Under the pieces are notes generated by a model. It worked only from the letters and a program-made list of their open reading frames with translations. It was not told where the DNA came from and ran no database searches. Of a stretch of 64,000 bases of DNA, positions 55,566 through 64,000 are shown in pieces (within the stretch, counting starts at the first letter, position 1; each line of letters begins with the position of its first letter). Source of the stretch: Pseudomonas lutea (GTDB taxonomy: Bacteria > Pseudomonadota > Gammaproteobacteria > Pseudomonadales > Pseudomonadaceae); the NCBI RefSeq assembly GCF_000759445.1, contig NZ_JRMB01000003.1:347001-411000 (forward strand). The letters run 5' to 3'. Made by a program: the position numbers and the translations under genes.

Positions 55566-56690
55566 CTATTTACGCGCTTTGAGGATCACGAATTTCGGCG
55601 TTGCAGCCACTTGCTCCACACCTCGAAACAAACGGGCTAGTTTGCTGTGATACCCGAGATGGCGATTGCCGACGATGTACAGCGCGCCGCCGGTGACAAG
55701 GGCTGACCGCGCCTGCTGAAACATACGCCACGCCAGGAAGTCGCCCACGACCTGTTGCTGGTGAAACGGCGGGTTGCACAGGACAACGTCCAGCGAGTCC
55801 GGCTCTTGCGCCGCCAGGCCGTCGCCCGCTTGAATCGTTGCCGGACGCTCCCCGAGCGCCAACGCCCAGTTCTCCTGCGCTGACTGCACGGCCATGAACG
55901 ACTCGTCGACCAGCGTGTACTGCGCGTCCGGGTTGGCCAGCGCGCTGGCGATGGCGAGCACCCCGTTGCCGCAACCAAGGTCTGCAACCCGCGCGGTCCC
56001 CAGGCCCTTGGGCAGGTACGGCAAAAACGCCCGAGTGCCGATGTCCAGCCCGTCGCGGCAGAAGACGTTGGCATGATTGACCAACTCGATTCTGGGTTCG
56101 TCCAGCGTATAGCGGGTGGGGTAGGGCGAGGCCTGAAAGGCTTTTGATTCGGGGGTACATATCAGCAGGCGCGCCTTTTTCACCGCAAGCGAGGCTTGAA
56201 CCGGGCCGATATATTCCTCCATCAATTCTCCCGCCGAGCGAGGCAGGTGCTTGATCATCCCGGCAGCGACGACCCTGGCACCTAGCGCCAGCTGTCCCTG
56301 CAAACGGATGAGCTGCTCTTCAAGCAAGGCCAGAGTTTTCGGCACACGAATCAGTACCCAGTCGAACGGCCCTTCCAGAGGCGCACTGGCGGCAATGACT
56401 GGTACCGCATCGTAAGCCTGGCCGTTGCGCACCAGATTCTTTTCCAGCGCCTGGACGGCCAGGTACGAATCCGTGCTGCTGACCACTGCAGCGTGAGGCG
56501 CAAGGCTGGCTGCCAGCGCACCAAAGCTGTCATTGAGCACCAGCACCCGTGTCTGCAGCGTTACGCCCTGTTCAGCCACGTGGTTGAGGAGGTATTCGTC
56601 AGCAGCGTCAAAAGCCTGCAGGGGCTCGTCCGACTGCTCCGGCTGGCGGATAAGGTCGAGCTCGGCGAAAGGCGTGGTAAGCAATGGCAT
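55566..56690 (-). CDS. rlmG: 23S rRNA (guanine-1835-N2)-methyltransferase
   Basis: 374-residue RlmG with two methyltransferase-like domains. The C-terminal catalytic half has SAM site VADLGCGNGVLAI near 233-245 and the base-binding NPPFHQ near 306-311. Methylates G1835 of 23S rRNA. ATG 56690 starts PLLTTPFAELDLIRQPE, the family N-terminus; the longer in-frame ATG 56807 is not used. Confidence 0.93.
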   Translation of the reverse strand: MPLLTTPFAELDLIRQPEQSDEPLQAFDAADEYLLNHVAEQGVTLQTRVLVLNDSFGALAASLAPHAAVVSSTDSYLAVQALEKNLVRNGQAYDAVPVIAASAPLEGPFDWVLIRVPKTLALLEEQLIRLQGQLALGARVVAAGMIKHLPRSAGELMEEYIGPVQASLAVKKARLLICTPESKAFQASPYPTRYTLDEPRIELVNHANVFCRDGLDIGTRAFLPYLPKGLGTARVADLGCGNGVLAIASALANPDAQYTLVDESFMAVQSAQENWALALGERPATIQAGDGLAAQEPDSLDVVLCNPPFHQQQVVGDFLAWRMFQQARSALVTGGALYIVGNRHLGYHSKLARLFRGVEQVAATPKFVILKARK

Positions 56691-56836
56691 GGGCGAAGCG
56701 ATTCCAGTCGTTAAGGCGCAATCGGCGTATCGACAGGCGTTACGCACGTCCCGATGGCGTCGGGCGCGCAAAGCCGGCGATTTTACGTGTTTTTCAACCC
56801 TGCGCACCGACCTTTTCGCCCTGCTCCGACGTGGTG

Positions 56837-57085
56837 CTAGAACGCCCCGCTCAACGCTGCCTTGACCACGGCCTGAATCTTGTTGCTGACGCCAATCTTG
56901 CGAATGGCGACGCCGACATGGAAGTTGACGGTGCGTTGCTTTAGCCCAAGGATGATGCCCACCTCAGCGGCTGTTTTCCCCTCGGCAGACCATTTCAAAA
57001 CCTCCACCTGTCGTTCAGAAAGCCCCTTATAGATGATGGGCCGCGACGTAAGCATGCCGTCATTTTCAGGATCGAGAGCTTCCAT
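56837..57085 (-). CDS. LuxR-type HTH-only transcriptional regulator
   Basis: 82-residue protein that is essentially a single GerE/LuxR HTH (LSERQVEVLKWSAEGKTAAE from about 22, recognition helix KQRTVNFHVGVAIRKIG). It resembles the C-terminal domain of acyl-homoserine-lactone receptors (the WSAEGKTAAEVG and RTVNFHV pattern) but has no signal-binding domain. The frame has no long 5' extension of that kind, so it is a solo domain or a decayed receptor. Divergent from fpr. Confidence 0.82.
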   Translation of the reverse strand: MEALDPENDGMLTSRPIIYKGLSERQVEVLKWSAEGKTAAEVGIILGLKQRTVNFHVGVAIRKIGVSNKIQAVVKAALSGAF

Positions 57086-57392
57086 CGTTTACCTCCATGG
57101 TAAATGTGAATGTCCTGATCCCAGTCTAGGGAAAGCGCGGGCAACATTATTGACCGCCGACGATTGGCAAGACCTCGCTACTGGGCGAGCTCTTCCCCAA
57201 ATACCTCCAAAAACAACGCGTTGCGCTGATCTGTCGCGCGCGCATCGGGCGCTTCGCGATAATCCCGATAGCGAAATGCTCTAAAAAACCGGCCTCTGGC
57301 TTCGGATATCACTACAAACCTGCGGTGTTTATCTCGTCGTGTTTGCGGGACACTGAGCACCCTTATTGCGAGACAGGAGCCAGGAGCGCCCC
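57086..57392. other. Divergent intergenic region, LuxR-type HTH gene / fpr
   Basis: 307 bases with no supported gene or hairpin. CAGGAG at 57381 is the fpr ribosome-binding site. Confidence 0.5.
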
Positions 57393-58169
57393 ATGAGTGC
57401 CAGTGCAGAGAAATTTACCCGGCAAACGCTGCTGGACGTGACGCCGCTGACGCCCAGTCTGTTTACCTTCCGCACGACGCGCGATGCCGGCTTCCGCTTC
57501 ACCGCGGGTCAATTCGTGCGACTGGGCGTGACCAAGCCTGACGGCACCACGGTCTGGCGTGCGTATTCGGTGGTCTCCTCGCCATTCGATGAGTTCCTCG
57601 AATTCTTCTCCATTGTGGTCCCTGGCGGCGAATTCACCAGCGAGCTAAGCCGCCTTCGTCAAGGTGACACGCTGATGGTGGAAAAGCAGGCAACCGGTTA
57701 TCTGACCCTGGATCGCTTCACCGACGGGCGGGATCTATGGATGTTGTCGACCGGTACAGGGGTGGCGCCATTTCTGTCGATCCTGCAGGACTTCGAGGTC
57801 TGGGAAAAATTCGAGCGGATCATTCTGGTCTACAGCGTTCGAGAGTCGCAGGAACTGGCGTATCAGCGATTGATTGCCGAACTGACGCAGCGCGAATACC
57901 TGGCCGAGTACGCGCACAAGTTCCGGTTCATCCCGACGGTAACGCGGGAGGCTCATCCGGGTGCCCTCGGCGGGCGAATCACCACACTGATCGACAATGG
58001 CGAACTGGAAAGGGCGGCAGGCGTCACCCTGTCCCCCGAGTACTCAAGGGTCATGATCTGTGGTAACCCGCAGATGATCGAGGACACTCGCGCGGTGCTC
58101 AAAACCCGTGACATGCGCCTGGCGTTGACGCGCAAGCCGGGTCAGATTGCGGTGGAAAATTACTGGTAG
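57393..58169 (+). CDS. fpr: Ferredoxin--NADP reductase
   Basis: 258-residue FAD enzyme moving electrons between NADPH and ferredoxin or flavodoxin; part of oxidative-stress and Fe-S repair. FAD motif RAYSVVSSP near 51-59, NADP motif LSTGTGVAPFLSILQ near 115-129, and C-terminal AVENYW, the single-tryptophan end of the bacterial subclass. ATG 57393. In Pseudomonas, fpr is usually controlled by FinR; finR is not adjacent here. Confidence 0.93.
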   Translation: MSASAEKFTRQTLLDVTPLTPSLFTFRTTRDAGFRFTAGQFVRLGVTKPDGTTVWRAYSVVSSPFDEFLEFFSIVVPGGEFTSELSRLRQGDTLMVEKQATGYLTLDRFTDGRDLWMLSTGTGVAPFLSILQDFEVWEKFERIILVYSVRESQELAYQRLIAELTQREYLAEYAHKFRFIPTVTREAHPGALGGRITTLIDNGELERAAGVTLSPEYSRVMICGNPQMIEDTRAVLKTRDMRLALTRKPGQIAVENYW

Positions 58170-58200
58170 ACGGCTCTGCAGCGCGGTTGTGCAACCCCCC

Positions 58201-58295
58201 AGTGGATGCGAGCTCGCTCGGCAAGAAAACTGACTGTATCCGCTCGTCTTCAGCGGTTTCAGGGCCGTTTTCGCGAGCAAGCTCACTTCTGCCAC
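58201..58295. repeat. Degenerate REPIN
   Basis: Right arm TCGCGAGCAAGCTCACTTCTGCCA (58269-58292) is close to a REP; the left arm (GCGAGCTCGCTCGGCAAG, from 58208) is decayed. Lies between fpr and mscL. Confidence 0.6.
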
Positions 58296-58308
58296 TGGTG
58301 TGCAGGCT

Positions 58309-58758
58309 TCAGACGAACCGATCAGGGCTCACAGGCATCGGCGCAGCCGGCATGCTGTTTTGCTCTTTGAGCAGGTCACGAATTTCGCCCAACAGCACCT
58401 CTTCTTTAGTCGGCGTTGGCGGCAGGGTGGGTGCCTTGGCCTCTTCGCGCTTCAGGCGATTGATGGCCTTCACGCCCATGAAGATCGCAAATGCCACGAT
58501 GATGAAATCGATCACGGTCTGGATGAACTTGCCGTAGGCCAGTACCACAGCAGGCGCCGCGCCTTCTGCCGGCCTCAGCACCACTGCCAGATCACTAAAG
58601 TCCACGCCGCCGATCAGCAACCCGAGGGGCGGCATGATTACATCGCCGACGAACGACGAAACGATCTTGCCGAAAGCCGCGCCGATGATGATGCCGACGG
58701 CCATGTCGACGACGTTCCCTTTTACGGCAAAGGCTTTGAACTCGCTTAGTACGCTCAT
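58309..58758 (-). CDS. mscL: Large-conductance mechanosensitive channel
   Basis: 149-residue MscL, the pentameric emergency valve against hypo-osmotic shock. N-terminal [20 protein letters not shown] (7-26), helix 1 with [17 protein letters not shown], helix 2 near 85-105 ([18 protein letters not shown]), and a C-terminal helix ([12 protein letters not shown]). AAAGGA before ATG 58758. Confidence 0.96.
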   Translation of the reverse strand: MSVLSEFKAFAVKGNVVDMAVGIIIGAAFGKIVSSFVGDVIMPPLGLLIGGVDFSDLAVVLRPAEGAAPAVVLAYGKFIQTVIDFIIVAFAIFMGVKAINRLKREEAKAPTLPPTPTKEEVLLGEIRDLLKEQNSMPAAPMPVSPDRFV

Positions 58759-58967
58759 GGATGTATTCCTTTGTTACAGATGAGAGTGGTAAATGCAGTG
58801 TAAGTCAGCTAGCTGCATCTCGCTTAATCCATGCAATCGACCGGGTTCTGACCGGTTAGTTTTATTCAATCCTCCAAAAGCGTGCAGGCCGACAGGACCC
58901 GGCCCGCGTCGTGCGCAGTGAGTGGGTGCATCGGTTATGATTGCCTCCTTTTTACATCGGGGGTGTC

Positions 58968-60335
58968 ATGGCCAAGGCCAAACGCATGTACGGCTGCACC
59001 GAGTGCGGCTCGACGTTTCCCAAGTGGGCGGGCCAGTGCAGCGAATGCGGTGCCTGGAACACCCTCGTTGAAACGGTCATCGATAACAGCACGGCAGCGG
59101 CGCCCAGCGGACGCTCGGGCTGGACCGGCCAACAGGCGCAGATCAAAACCCTGGCTGAAGTCAGCGTTGAGGAAATACCTCGTTTCACCACCAACTCGGC
59201 TGAGCTGGACCGCGTGCTCGGCGGCGGCCTGGTGGACGGTTCGGTGGTGCTGATCGGCGGTGACCCTGGCATTGGCAAGTCGACCATTCTCTTGCAAACA
59301 CTCTGCGCCATCGCCGAGCGCATGCCGGCGTTGTACGTCACCGGCGAAGAATCGCAGCAGCAAGTGGCGATGCGCGCGCGGCGTCTGGGCCTGCCCCAGG
59401 ACAAGCTGCGGGTCATGACCGAGACCTGCATCGAGACCATCATCGCCACTGCCCGTATCGAGCAGCCCAAAGTCATGGTCATCGATTCGATCCAGACCAT
59501 CTTCACCGAACAGCTGCAATCGGCGCCCGGTGGCGTCTCGCAGGTTCGTGAAAGCGCGGCGTTGCTGGTGCGTTACGCCAAACAGAGTGGCACGGCGATC
59601 TTCCTGGTCGGACACGTGACCAAGGAGGGCGCCCTGGCTGGACCGCGCGTTCTGGAGCACATGGTTGATACCGTGTTGTATTTCGAAGGCGAGTCCGATG
59701 GCCGACTGCGCTTGTTGCGCGCCGTCAAAAACCGCTTCGGCGCCGTCAACGAACTGGGCGTCTTCGGCATGACCGACAAGGGCCTGAAAGAAGTCTCGAA
59801 CCCCTCTGCAATCTTTCTCACCCGCGCCCAGGAAGAAGTCGCCGGCAGCGTGGTCATGGCCACTTGGGAAGGCACACGACCGATGCTGGTGGAAGTGCAG
59901 GCGCTGGTCGACGACAGCCACTTGTCCAACCCGCGTCGCGTCACCTTAGGGCTGGACCAAAACCGGCTCGCGATGTTGCTCGCCGTCCTGCACCGACATG
60001 GCGGGATCCCGACCCACGACCAGGATGTGTTCCTGAACGTGGTCGGCGGGGTCAAGGTGCTGGAAACGGCCTCCGACCTGGCGTTGATGGCCGCAGTCAT
60101 GTCCAGCTTGCGCAACCGCGCGTTGCCGGGTGACTTGCTGGTATTCGGCGAGGTTGGCCTCTCGGGTGAAGTGCGGCCGGTGCCCAGTGGCCAGGAACGG
60201 CTCAAGGAAGCCGCCAAGCACGGGTTCAAGCGCGCCATCGTGCCCAAGGGCAATGCGCCGAAAGAGTCGCCTCCTGGCCTGACCGTGATCGGCGTGACCC
60301 GACTGGATCAGGCGCTCGACGCATTGTTCGAATAA
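58968..60335 (+). CDS. radA: DNA repair protein RadA
   Basis: 455-residue RadA/Sms, a RecA-like ATPase helping branch migration in recombination. N-terminal zinc finger with two C-x2-C pairs (CTECG and CSECG, residues 10-26). Walker A GGDPGIGKST near 96-105, the RadA KNRFG motif near 257-261, and a C-terminal Lon-like domain (LPGDLLVFGEVGLSGEVRPV near 389-408). ATG 58968 is preferred to ATG 58941. It converges with mapZ, with 9 bases between the stops. Confidence 0.96.
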   Translation: MAKAKRMYGCTECGSTFPKWAGQCSECGAWNTLVETVIDNSTAAAPSGRSGWTGQQAQIKTLAEVSVEEIPRFTTNSAELDRVLGGGLVDGSVVLIGGDPGIGKSTILLQTLCAIAERMPALYVTGEESQQQVAMRARRLGLPQDKLRVMTETCIETIIATARIEQPKVMVIDSIQTIFTEQLQSAPGGVSQVRESAALLVRYAKQSGTAIFLVGHVTKEGALAGPRVLEHMVDTVLYFEGESDGRLRLLRAVKNRFGAVNELGVFGMTDKGLKEVSNPSAIFLTRAQEEVAGSVVMATWEGTRPMLVEVQALVDDSHLSNPRRVTLGLDQNRLAMLLAVLHRHGGIPTHDQDVFLNVVGGVKVLETASDLALMAAVMSSLRNRALPGDLLVFGEVGLSGEVRPVPSGQERLKEAAKHGFKRAIVPKGNAPKESPPGLTVIGVTRLDQALDALFE

Positions 60336-60344
60336 CTGACGACG

Positions 60345-60713
60345 CTACACGTCGATAAGCGCCCCGAGTTCACGCTCCAGCTCATCGTGATCAGCAATAT
60401 TGAGCTCGACCAGCCGCCGCAAATGCGTGACGGAGTCGAGCTCGATGTTTTCGCAGACGAACCCTAGATGATTGTGATCATCATGGGTCAGGCGCACCTG
60501 CATCCGCACATCGATGTCCACGTTCAAGTGAATGTCAGCCTGGAAGCGTTCGCCGGGATCACCCTCCCAAAGCGATGGCTTTTCAATCAGCAGCCCTTTC
60601 AACGACAAGTCGATCAAGTGAACCGTCCAGGTTCGATCACCCTGGCTGAGCTCGGTTTTGGCATCGAATGCGATGCGTTTAAAACGACGACGTTCTTCAT
60701 GGGTATCGGTCAT
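60345..60713 (-). CDS. mapZ: PilZ-domain c-di-GMP receptor MapZ-like
   Basis: 122-residue single PilZ domain. c-di-GMP motifs: RRRFKR at 8-13 and DLSLKG near 35-40. Sequence closely follows P. aeruginosa PA4608 (MapZ), with matching LDSVTHLRRLVELN (compare LDSISHLRRLVELN) and an RELxxL end, and it has the same neighbour radA. MapZ with c-di-GMP binds the chemotaxis methyltransferase CheR1 and affects swimming reversals. Identity is inferred from similarity and synteny. Confidence 0.85.
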   Translation of the reverse strand: MTDTHEERRRFKRIAFDAKTELSQGDRTWTVHLIDLSLKGLLIEKPSLWEGDPGERFQADIHLNVDIDVRMQVRLTHDDHNHLGFVCENIELDSVTHLRRLVELNIADHDELERELGALIDV

Positions 60714-60864
60714 TACACAGCTACTCCTTAGCGCCTCGAGCGCCCGCTGCGTTGACTATAGGACAAATATCGCGCTAGACCATCGTGGGGGTAGCCTTTC
60801 GCTCCGGCGGCGCTAAACTCCGCTTGCTGAACAACAATAAGTCCACTCAGTTGGAAACAAAAAA

Positions 60865-62934
60865 ATGAAAAACAATAATGGTCTGATGCGCCACGTGCCC
60901 TGGCTATTTGTTGCAATCCTTGGGGCCTGGGCCCTGGGAGTGGTTGCATTGCGTCGCGGGGAGGCGATCAATGCACTCTGGATTGTGGTTGCCGCGGTGG
61001 CCATTTATCTGGTCGCTTATCGCTATTACAGCCTGTTCATTGCAACCAAGGTCATGCAACTCGACCCGACCCGGGCAACGCCTGCGGTACTCAAAAACGA
61101 CGGGCTCGACTACGTTCCCACCAATAAACACATTCTGTTCGGCCACCACTTTGCCGCCATTGCTGGCGCGGGGCCGCTGGTGGGCCCGGTCCTGGCTGCG
61201 CAGATGGGCTACTTGCCCGGTACCCTCTGGCTAATCGCCGGTGTGGTGCTGGCGGGTGCGGTTCAGGACTTCATGATTCTGTTCCTGTCGACCCGCCGCA
61301 ACGGCCGCTCGCTGGGCGACATGGTTCGCGAAGAAATGGGCCGCATTCCCGGCACCATCGCCTTGTTCGGCTGCTTCCTGATCATGATCATCATCCTCGC
61401 GGTGCTGGCGCTGATCGTCGTCAAGGCACTGGCCGAGAGCCCATGGGGCATGTTCACAGTCATGGCGACAATCCCGATCGCGATGTTCATGGGCATCTAC
61501 ATGCGTTACATCCGCCCGGGCCGCATCGGCGAAATCTCGGTTGTGGGCGTGGTGCTATTGCTGCTGTCGATCTGGGTCGGCGGTCTTGTGGCGGCGAGTC
61601 CTGAATGGGCGCCGATGTTCACGTTCACCGGCGTGCAAATCACATGGATGCTGGTTGGCTATGGATTCGTGGCAGCCATGCTGCCGGTCTGGCTGGTGCT
61701 GGCGCCTCGGGACTACCTGTCCACCTTCCTCAAAATCGGCACCATCGTTGCGCTGGCCATCGGCATCCTGATTCTGGCGCCCGAGCTGAAAATGCCTGCG
61801 CTGACCCAGTTCACTGACGGCACAGGTCCGGTCTGGAAAGGCACGCTGTTCCCGTTCCTGTTCATCACCATCGCGTGCGGCGCTGTATCCGGTTTCCACG
61901 CCCTGATCTCCTCGGGCACCACGCCGAAGCTGCTGGACAACGAAGTCAACGCCCGCTACATCGGCTACGGCGGCATGCTGATGGAGTCCTTTGTGGCGAT
62001 CATGGCCATGGTCGCGGCCTCGGTCATCGAACCGGGCGTGTACTTTGCGATGAACAGCCCGGCGGCCATCGTCGGCACCGACGTTAACTCGGTGGCACAA
62101 ATGGTCAGCAGCTGGGGCTTCCTGATTACACCGGATCAGTTGACTGCCGTGGCGAAGGACATCGGCGAAAACACCGTGCTGGCCCGTGCTGGCGGCGCAC
62201 CGACCCTGGCAGTGGGCATTGCGCAAATCCTGCATCAGGCATTCCCGGGTCAGAACACCATGGCGTTCTGGTACCACTTCGCAATTCTGTTTGAGGCACT
62301 GTTCATCCTGACCGCAGTCGACGCCGGTACGCGCGCGGGCCGCTTTATGCTGCAGGACCTGCTGGGCAGTTTCGTGCCTGCGCTCAAACGCACTGAATCC
62401 TGGACCGCCAACGCTATCGGTACTGGTGGTTGCGTCGCGCTCTGGGGCTATCTGTTGTATCAGGGCGTAATCGACCCACTGGGTGGTATCAACACGCTCT
62501 GGCCGCTGTTCGGTATCTCCAACCAGATGCTGGCGGGGATCGCGCTGATGCTGGCGACCGTTGTGCTGATCAAAATGAAGCGTCAGCAGTATGTGTGGGT
62601 GACCATTCTGCCGGCGTCCTGGCTGTTGATCTGCACTGTAACGGCGGGCTTCATCAAGCTGTTCGACCCAAGCCCTGCGGTCGGCTTTCTGGCGCTGGCG
62701 AAGAAGTACAGTGCCGCGGCCGACGCCGGTCAGGTCCTGGCGCCGGCCAAGACCATGGATCAGATGCAGCACGTGATCTTCAACGCTTACACCAACGCCG
62801 TCCTGACCACGCTGTTCCTGTTTGTGGTGCTGAGCATTCTGTTCTACGCGGTGAAGGTCGGTCGTGTGGCGTGGGTGAAGAAAGAACGTACGGACAAGGA
62901 ATCGCCTTTCCAGGCATTCCCCGAAACCCATTGA
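60865..62934 (+). CDS. cstA: Carbon-starvation / pyruvate transporter, CstA family
   Basis: 689-residue CstA/BtsT inner-membrane transporter with about 16-18 helices. CstA N-terminal domain begins VVAAVAIYLVAYRYYSLFIA and contains NKHILFGHHFAAIAGAGPLVGPVLAAQ (about 88-113), the family signature; the C-terminal part holds GAVSGFHALISSGTTPK near 345-361. Imports pyruvate or peptides. Gene order cstA-ybdD-yjiA matches E. coli btsT-yjiX-yjiA. ATG 60865; the mapZ gene is divergent. Confidence 0.95.
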   Translation: MKNNNGLMRHVPWLFVAILGAWALGVVALRRGEAINALWIVVAAVAIYLVAYRYYSLFIATKVMQLDPTRATPAVLKNDGLDYVPTNKHILFGHHFAAIAGAGPLVGPVLAAQMGYLPGTLWLIAGVVLAGAVQDFMILFLSTRRNGRSLGDMVREEMGRIPGTIALFGCFLIMIIILAVLALIVVKALAESPWGMFTVMATIPIAMFMGIYMRYIRPGRIGEISVVGVVLLLLSIWVGGLVAASPEWAPMFTFTGVQITWMLVGYGFVAAMLPVWLVLAPRDYLSTFLKIGTIVALAIGILILAPELKMPALTQFTDGTGPVWKGTLFPFLFITIACGAVSGFHALISSGTTPKLLDNEVNARYIGYGGMLMESFVAIMAMVAASVIEPGVYFAMNSPAAIVGTDVNSVAQMVSSWGFLITPDQLTAVAKDIGENTVLARAGGAPTLAVGIAQILHQAFPGQNTMAFWYHFAILFEALFILTAVDAGTRAGRFMLQDLLGSFVPALKRTESWTANAIGTGGCVALWGYLLYQGVIDPLGGINTLWPLFGISNQMLAGIALMLATVVLIKMKRQQYVWVTILPASWLLICTVTAGFIKLFDPSPAVGFLALAKKYSAAADAGQVLAPAKTMDQMQHVIFNAYTNAVLTTLFLFVVLSILFYAVKVGRVAWVKKERTDKESPFQAFPETH

Positions 62935-62952
62935 TCGACTGGAGCGCTGCGT

Positions 62953-63150
62953 ATGTTCAATGACCTCAGCAAGCTCGGCAAATACCTCGGCCAGGCCGCA
63001 CGGCTGATGGTGGGCATGCCCGACTACGACAACTACGTTGAACATATGCAGAAGACCCACCCGGACAAGCCGGTGATGAGCTACGAGATGTTCTTCCGGG
63101 AGCGTCAGGACGCGCGTTACGGCGGGAAGGGTGGCCCCAAGTGTTGCTAA
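62953..63150 (+). CDS. YbdD/YjiX family small protein (DUF466)
   Basis: 65-residue DUF466 protein: [21 protein letters not shown] (14-34) and a basic Cys-ending tail (GGPKCC). Always follows cstA-type genes, 18 bases after its stop here. Needed for CstA-type transport activity in E. coli by reports; mechanism open. Confidence 0.93.
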   Translation: MFNDLSKLGKYLGQAARLMVGMPDYDNYVEHMQKTHPDKPVMSYEMFFRERQDARYGGKGGPKCC

Positions 63151-63183
63151 ACAGGTGACCCCTGCAACGCCTGCTTTAATAAT

Positions 63184-63204
63184 GCGCCACGCCAGTCGTG
63201 GCGC
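63184..63204 (+). terminator. Possible terminator hairpin after ybdD-like gene
   Basis: GCGCCACG-CCAGT-CGTGGCGC perfect stem; T run weak (GTTTGCG). Confidence 0.45.
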
Positions 63205-63243
63205 GTTTGCGTCTGACAATTTTGGCTGGCAAACGTTCCATCT

Positions 63244-63332
63244 TGTAGGAGCGCGCTTGCCCGCGAATGTGGTTCACCTGTTTCCGAAGAGGGTGCAGAC
63301 GGATCGCATTCGCGGGCAAGCGCGCTCTTACA
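63244..63332. repeat. Single REPIN between ybdD-like gene and yjiA
   Basis: Inverted REP pair: TGTAGGAGCGCGCTTGCCCGCGA at 63244-63266 and its mirror at 63309-63332, the same allele as the majority arms of the 55-kb array. Confidence 0.85.
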
Positions 63333-63361
63333 GCTTGAGCAGTGGCACCCCAGGAGAACGC

Positions 63362-64000
63362 ATGACCGCTTTACACGCTATCCCCGTCACAATCCTCAGC
63401 GGCTTTCTTGGTGCGGGCAAAACCACCTTGCTGCGTCATCTGCTCAAAGAAGAGCACGGCCTGAAAATCGCCGTCATCGAGAACGAATTCAGTGATGCCG
63501 GCATAGATACCCAATTGCTGGGTGACGAACCCGTGCAGGTCATGACCCTGTCCAACGGCTGCGTCTGCTGCACCATTCACACTGACCTCACCAAGGCTCT
63601 TTACCTGCTGCTGGAGCGCCTGGACACCGGTGAAATCGCATTCGACCGGCTGGTGATCGAGTGCACCGGCCTGGCAGACCCCGCACCGGTTGCGCAGACA
63701 TTCTTCATCGACGAAGAGCTGCGCGAACGCTATATCCTCGACGGCATTATCACCTTGGTCGACGCCGCCAACGCCGACACGCATCTGGAACAGACCATCG
63801 CCCAGGCGCAGATTGGCTTCGCTGATCGCCTGCTGGTGAGCAAGACCGATCTGGTGGATGCGGCGACGTTCAAAGCACTGAGCGAGCGACTGACTCGGAT
63901 CAACCGTCGCGCGCCGATCCGCGTGGTGGAGCACGGCAAGATCGACCTGGCCGAACTCCTCGATGTACGCGGCTTCAACCTCAACGCAGACGTCGGCGGC
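63362..64000 (+). CDS. yjiA: YjiA-type CobW/COG0523 GTPase, 3' end outside window
   Basis: First 213 residues of a COG0523 P-loop GTPase, a metal-chaperone family. Walker A SGFLGAGKTTLLRHLL (13-28), the metal-binding C-x-C-C motif NGCVCCT (62-68), ECTGLADPAPV near 99-109, and base-recognition SKTD near 160-163. Gene order cstA-ybdD-yjiA as in E. coli. Start ATG 63362, after GGAGAACGC. The C-terminal CobW domain lies beyond the window. Confidence 0.92.
   Translation, partial: MTALHAIPVTILSGFLGAGKTTLLRHLLKEEHGLKIAVIENEFSDAGIDTQLLGDEPVQVMTLSNGCVCCTIHTDLTKALYLLLERLDTGEIAFDRLVIECTGLADPAPVAQTFFIDEELRERYILDGIITLVDAANADTHLEQTIAQAQIGFADRLLVSKTDLVDAATFKALSERLTRINRRAPIRVVEHGKIDLAELLDVRGFNLNADVGG

Noticed and set aside
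60817..60840. Sigma-54 promoter before cstA
   Set aside because: GG and GC elements are present but not at the required spacing.
61555..63219. 554-codon minus-strand frame opposite cstA and ybdD
   Set aside because: Shadow frame; His/Gln/Arg-rich low-plausibility protein.

Overview
The window is a chromosomal segment of a Pseudomonas, most likely from the fluorescens/putida/syringae side of the genus. This rests on the high GC content, the REP sequences of the GTGGGAG...GCTTGCTCGCGA type, and gene orders known from that genus: a medium-chain acyl-CoA ligase / DUF1302 / DUF1329 / LuxR block, an OmpA-lipoprotein / acyltransferase / pta / DUF3565 / FKBP block, folX-folE-folM, cioAB plus a DUF2474 peptide, and radA / mapZ / cstA / ybdD / yjiA. 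No tRNA, rRNA, IS element, prophage or CRISPR array was seen. Most of the window is core metabolism. Accessory material is concentrated near 0.65-2.5 kb, 11.1-12.9 kb and 32-37 kb.

Layout. A cut-off LysE exporter (1-539) is followed by a wreck of nuclease-bacteriocin genes (0.65-2.5 kb). It holds an S-type pyocin tail with an intact HNH nuclease active site and its immunity gene, then a second, shorter HNH tail with a second immunity gene, the two immunity genes sharing a near-identical 124-bp 3' end. From 2.7 to 11.1 kb lies a fatty-acid CoA ligase, a DUF1302/DUF1329 envelope pair and a MalT-like LuxR regulator. At 11.15-12.87 kb is a hipA-hipB toxin-antitoxin operon preceded by three identical 14-bp operators spaced exactly 41 bp apart. 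From 12.9 to 31.9 kb come an HD-GYP c-di-GMP phosphodiesterase, an OmpA-like lipoprotein, pta, redox enzymes (glutathione peroxidase, ene-reductase, trxB), a glycosyltransferase, cysZ and the folX/folE/folM pterin cluster.

The 32-37 kb stretch holds three lineage-specific genes: a 174-residue protein, a secreted 132-residue protein and a 1158-residue dermonecrotic-toxin-like protein built of about three divergent copies of one module. From 37 to 52 kb are a SirB1-like protein, a leucine-dehydrogenase family gene whose catalytic-lysine codon reads threonine, an SOS-controlled yebG, psiE, an MFS exporter, trmA, a purine permease, a three-subunit molybdenum aldehyde oxidoreductase, and an orphan quaternary-amine binding protein with an esterase. 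From 52 to 64 kb are cioAB, a four-unit REPIN array, rlmG, a LuxR-type HTH-only regulator divergent from fpr, mscL, radA, mapZ, cstA, ybdD and the start of yjiA.

Genes that work together: ligase + DUF1302/1329 + LuxR (hydrophobic carboxylate uptake and activation), folX/E/M (tetrahydromonapterin), paoA/B/C-like subunits (one enzyme), cioA/B + DUF2474 (cyanide-insensitive oxidase), and cstA/ybdD/yjiA (pyruvate or peptide uptake).
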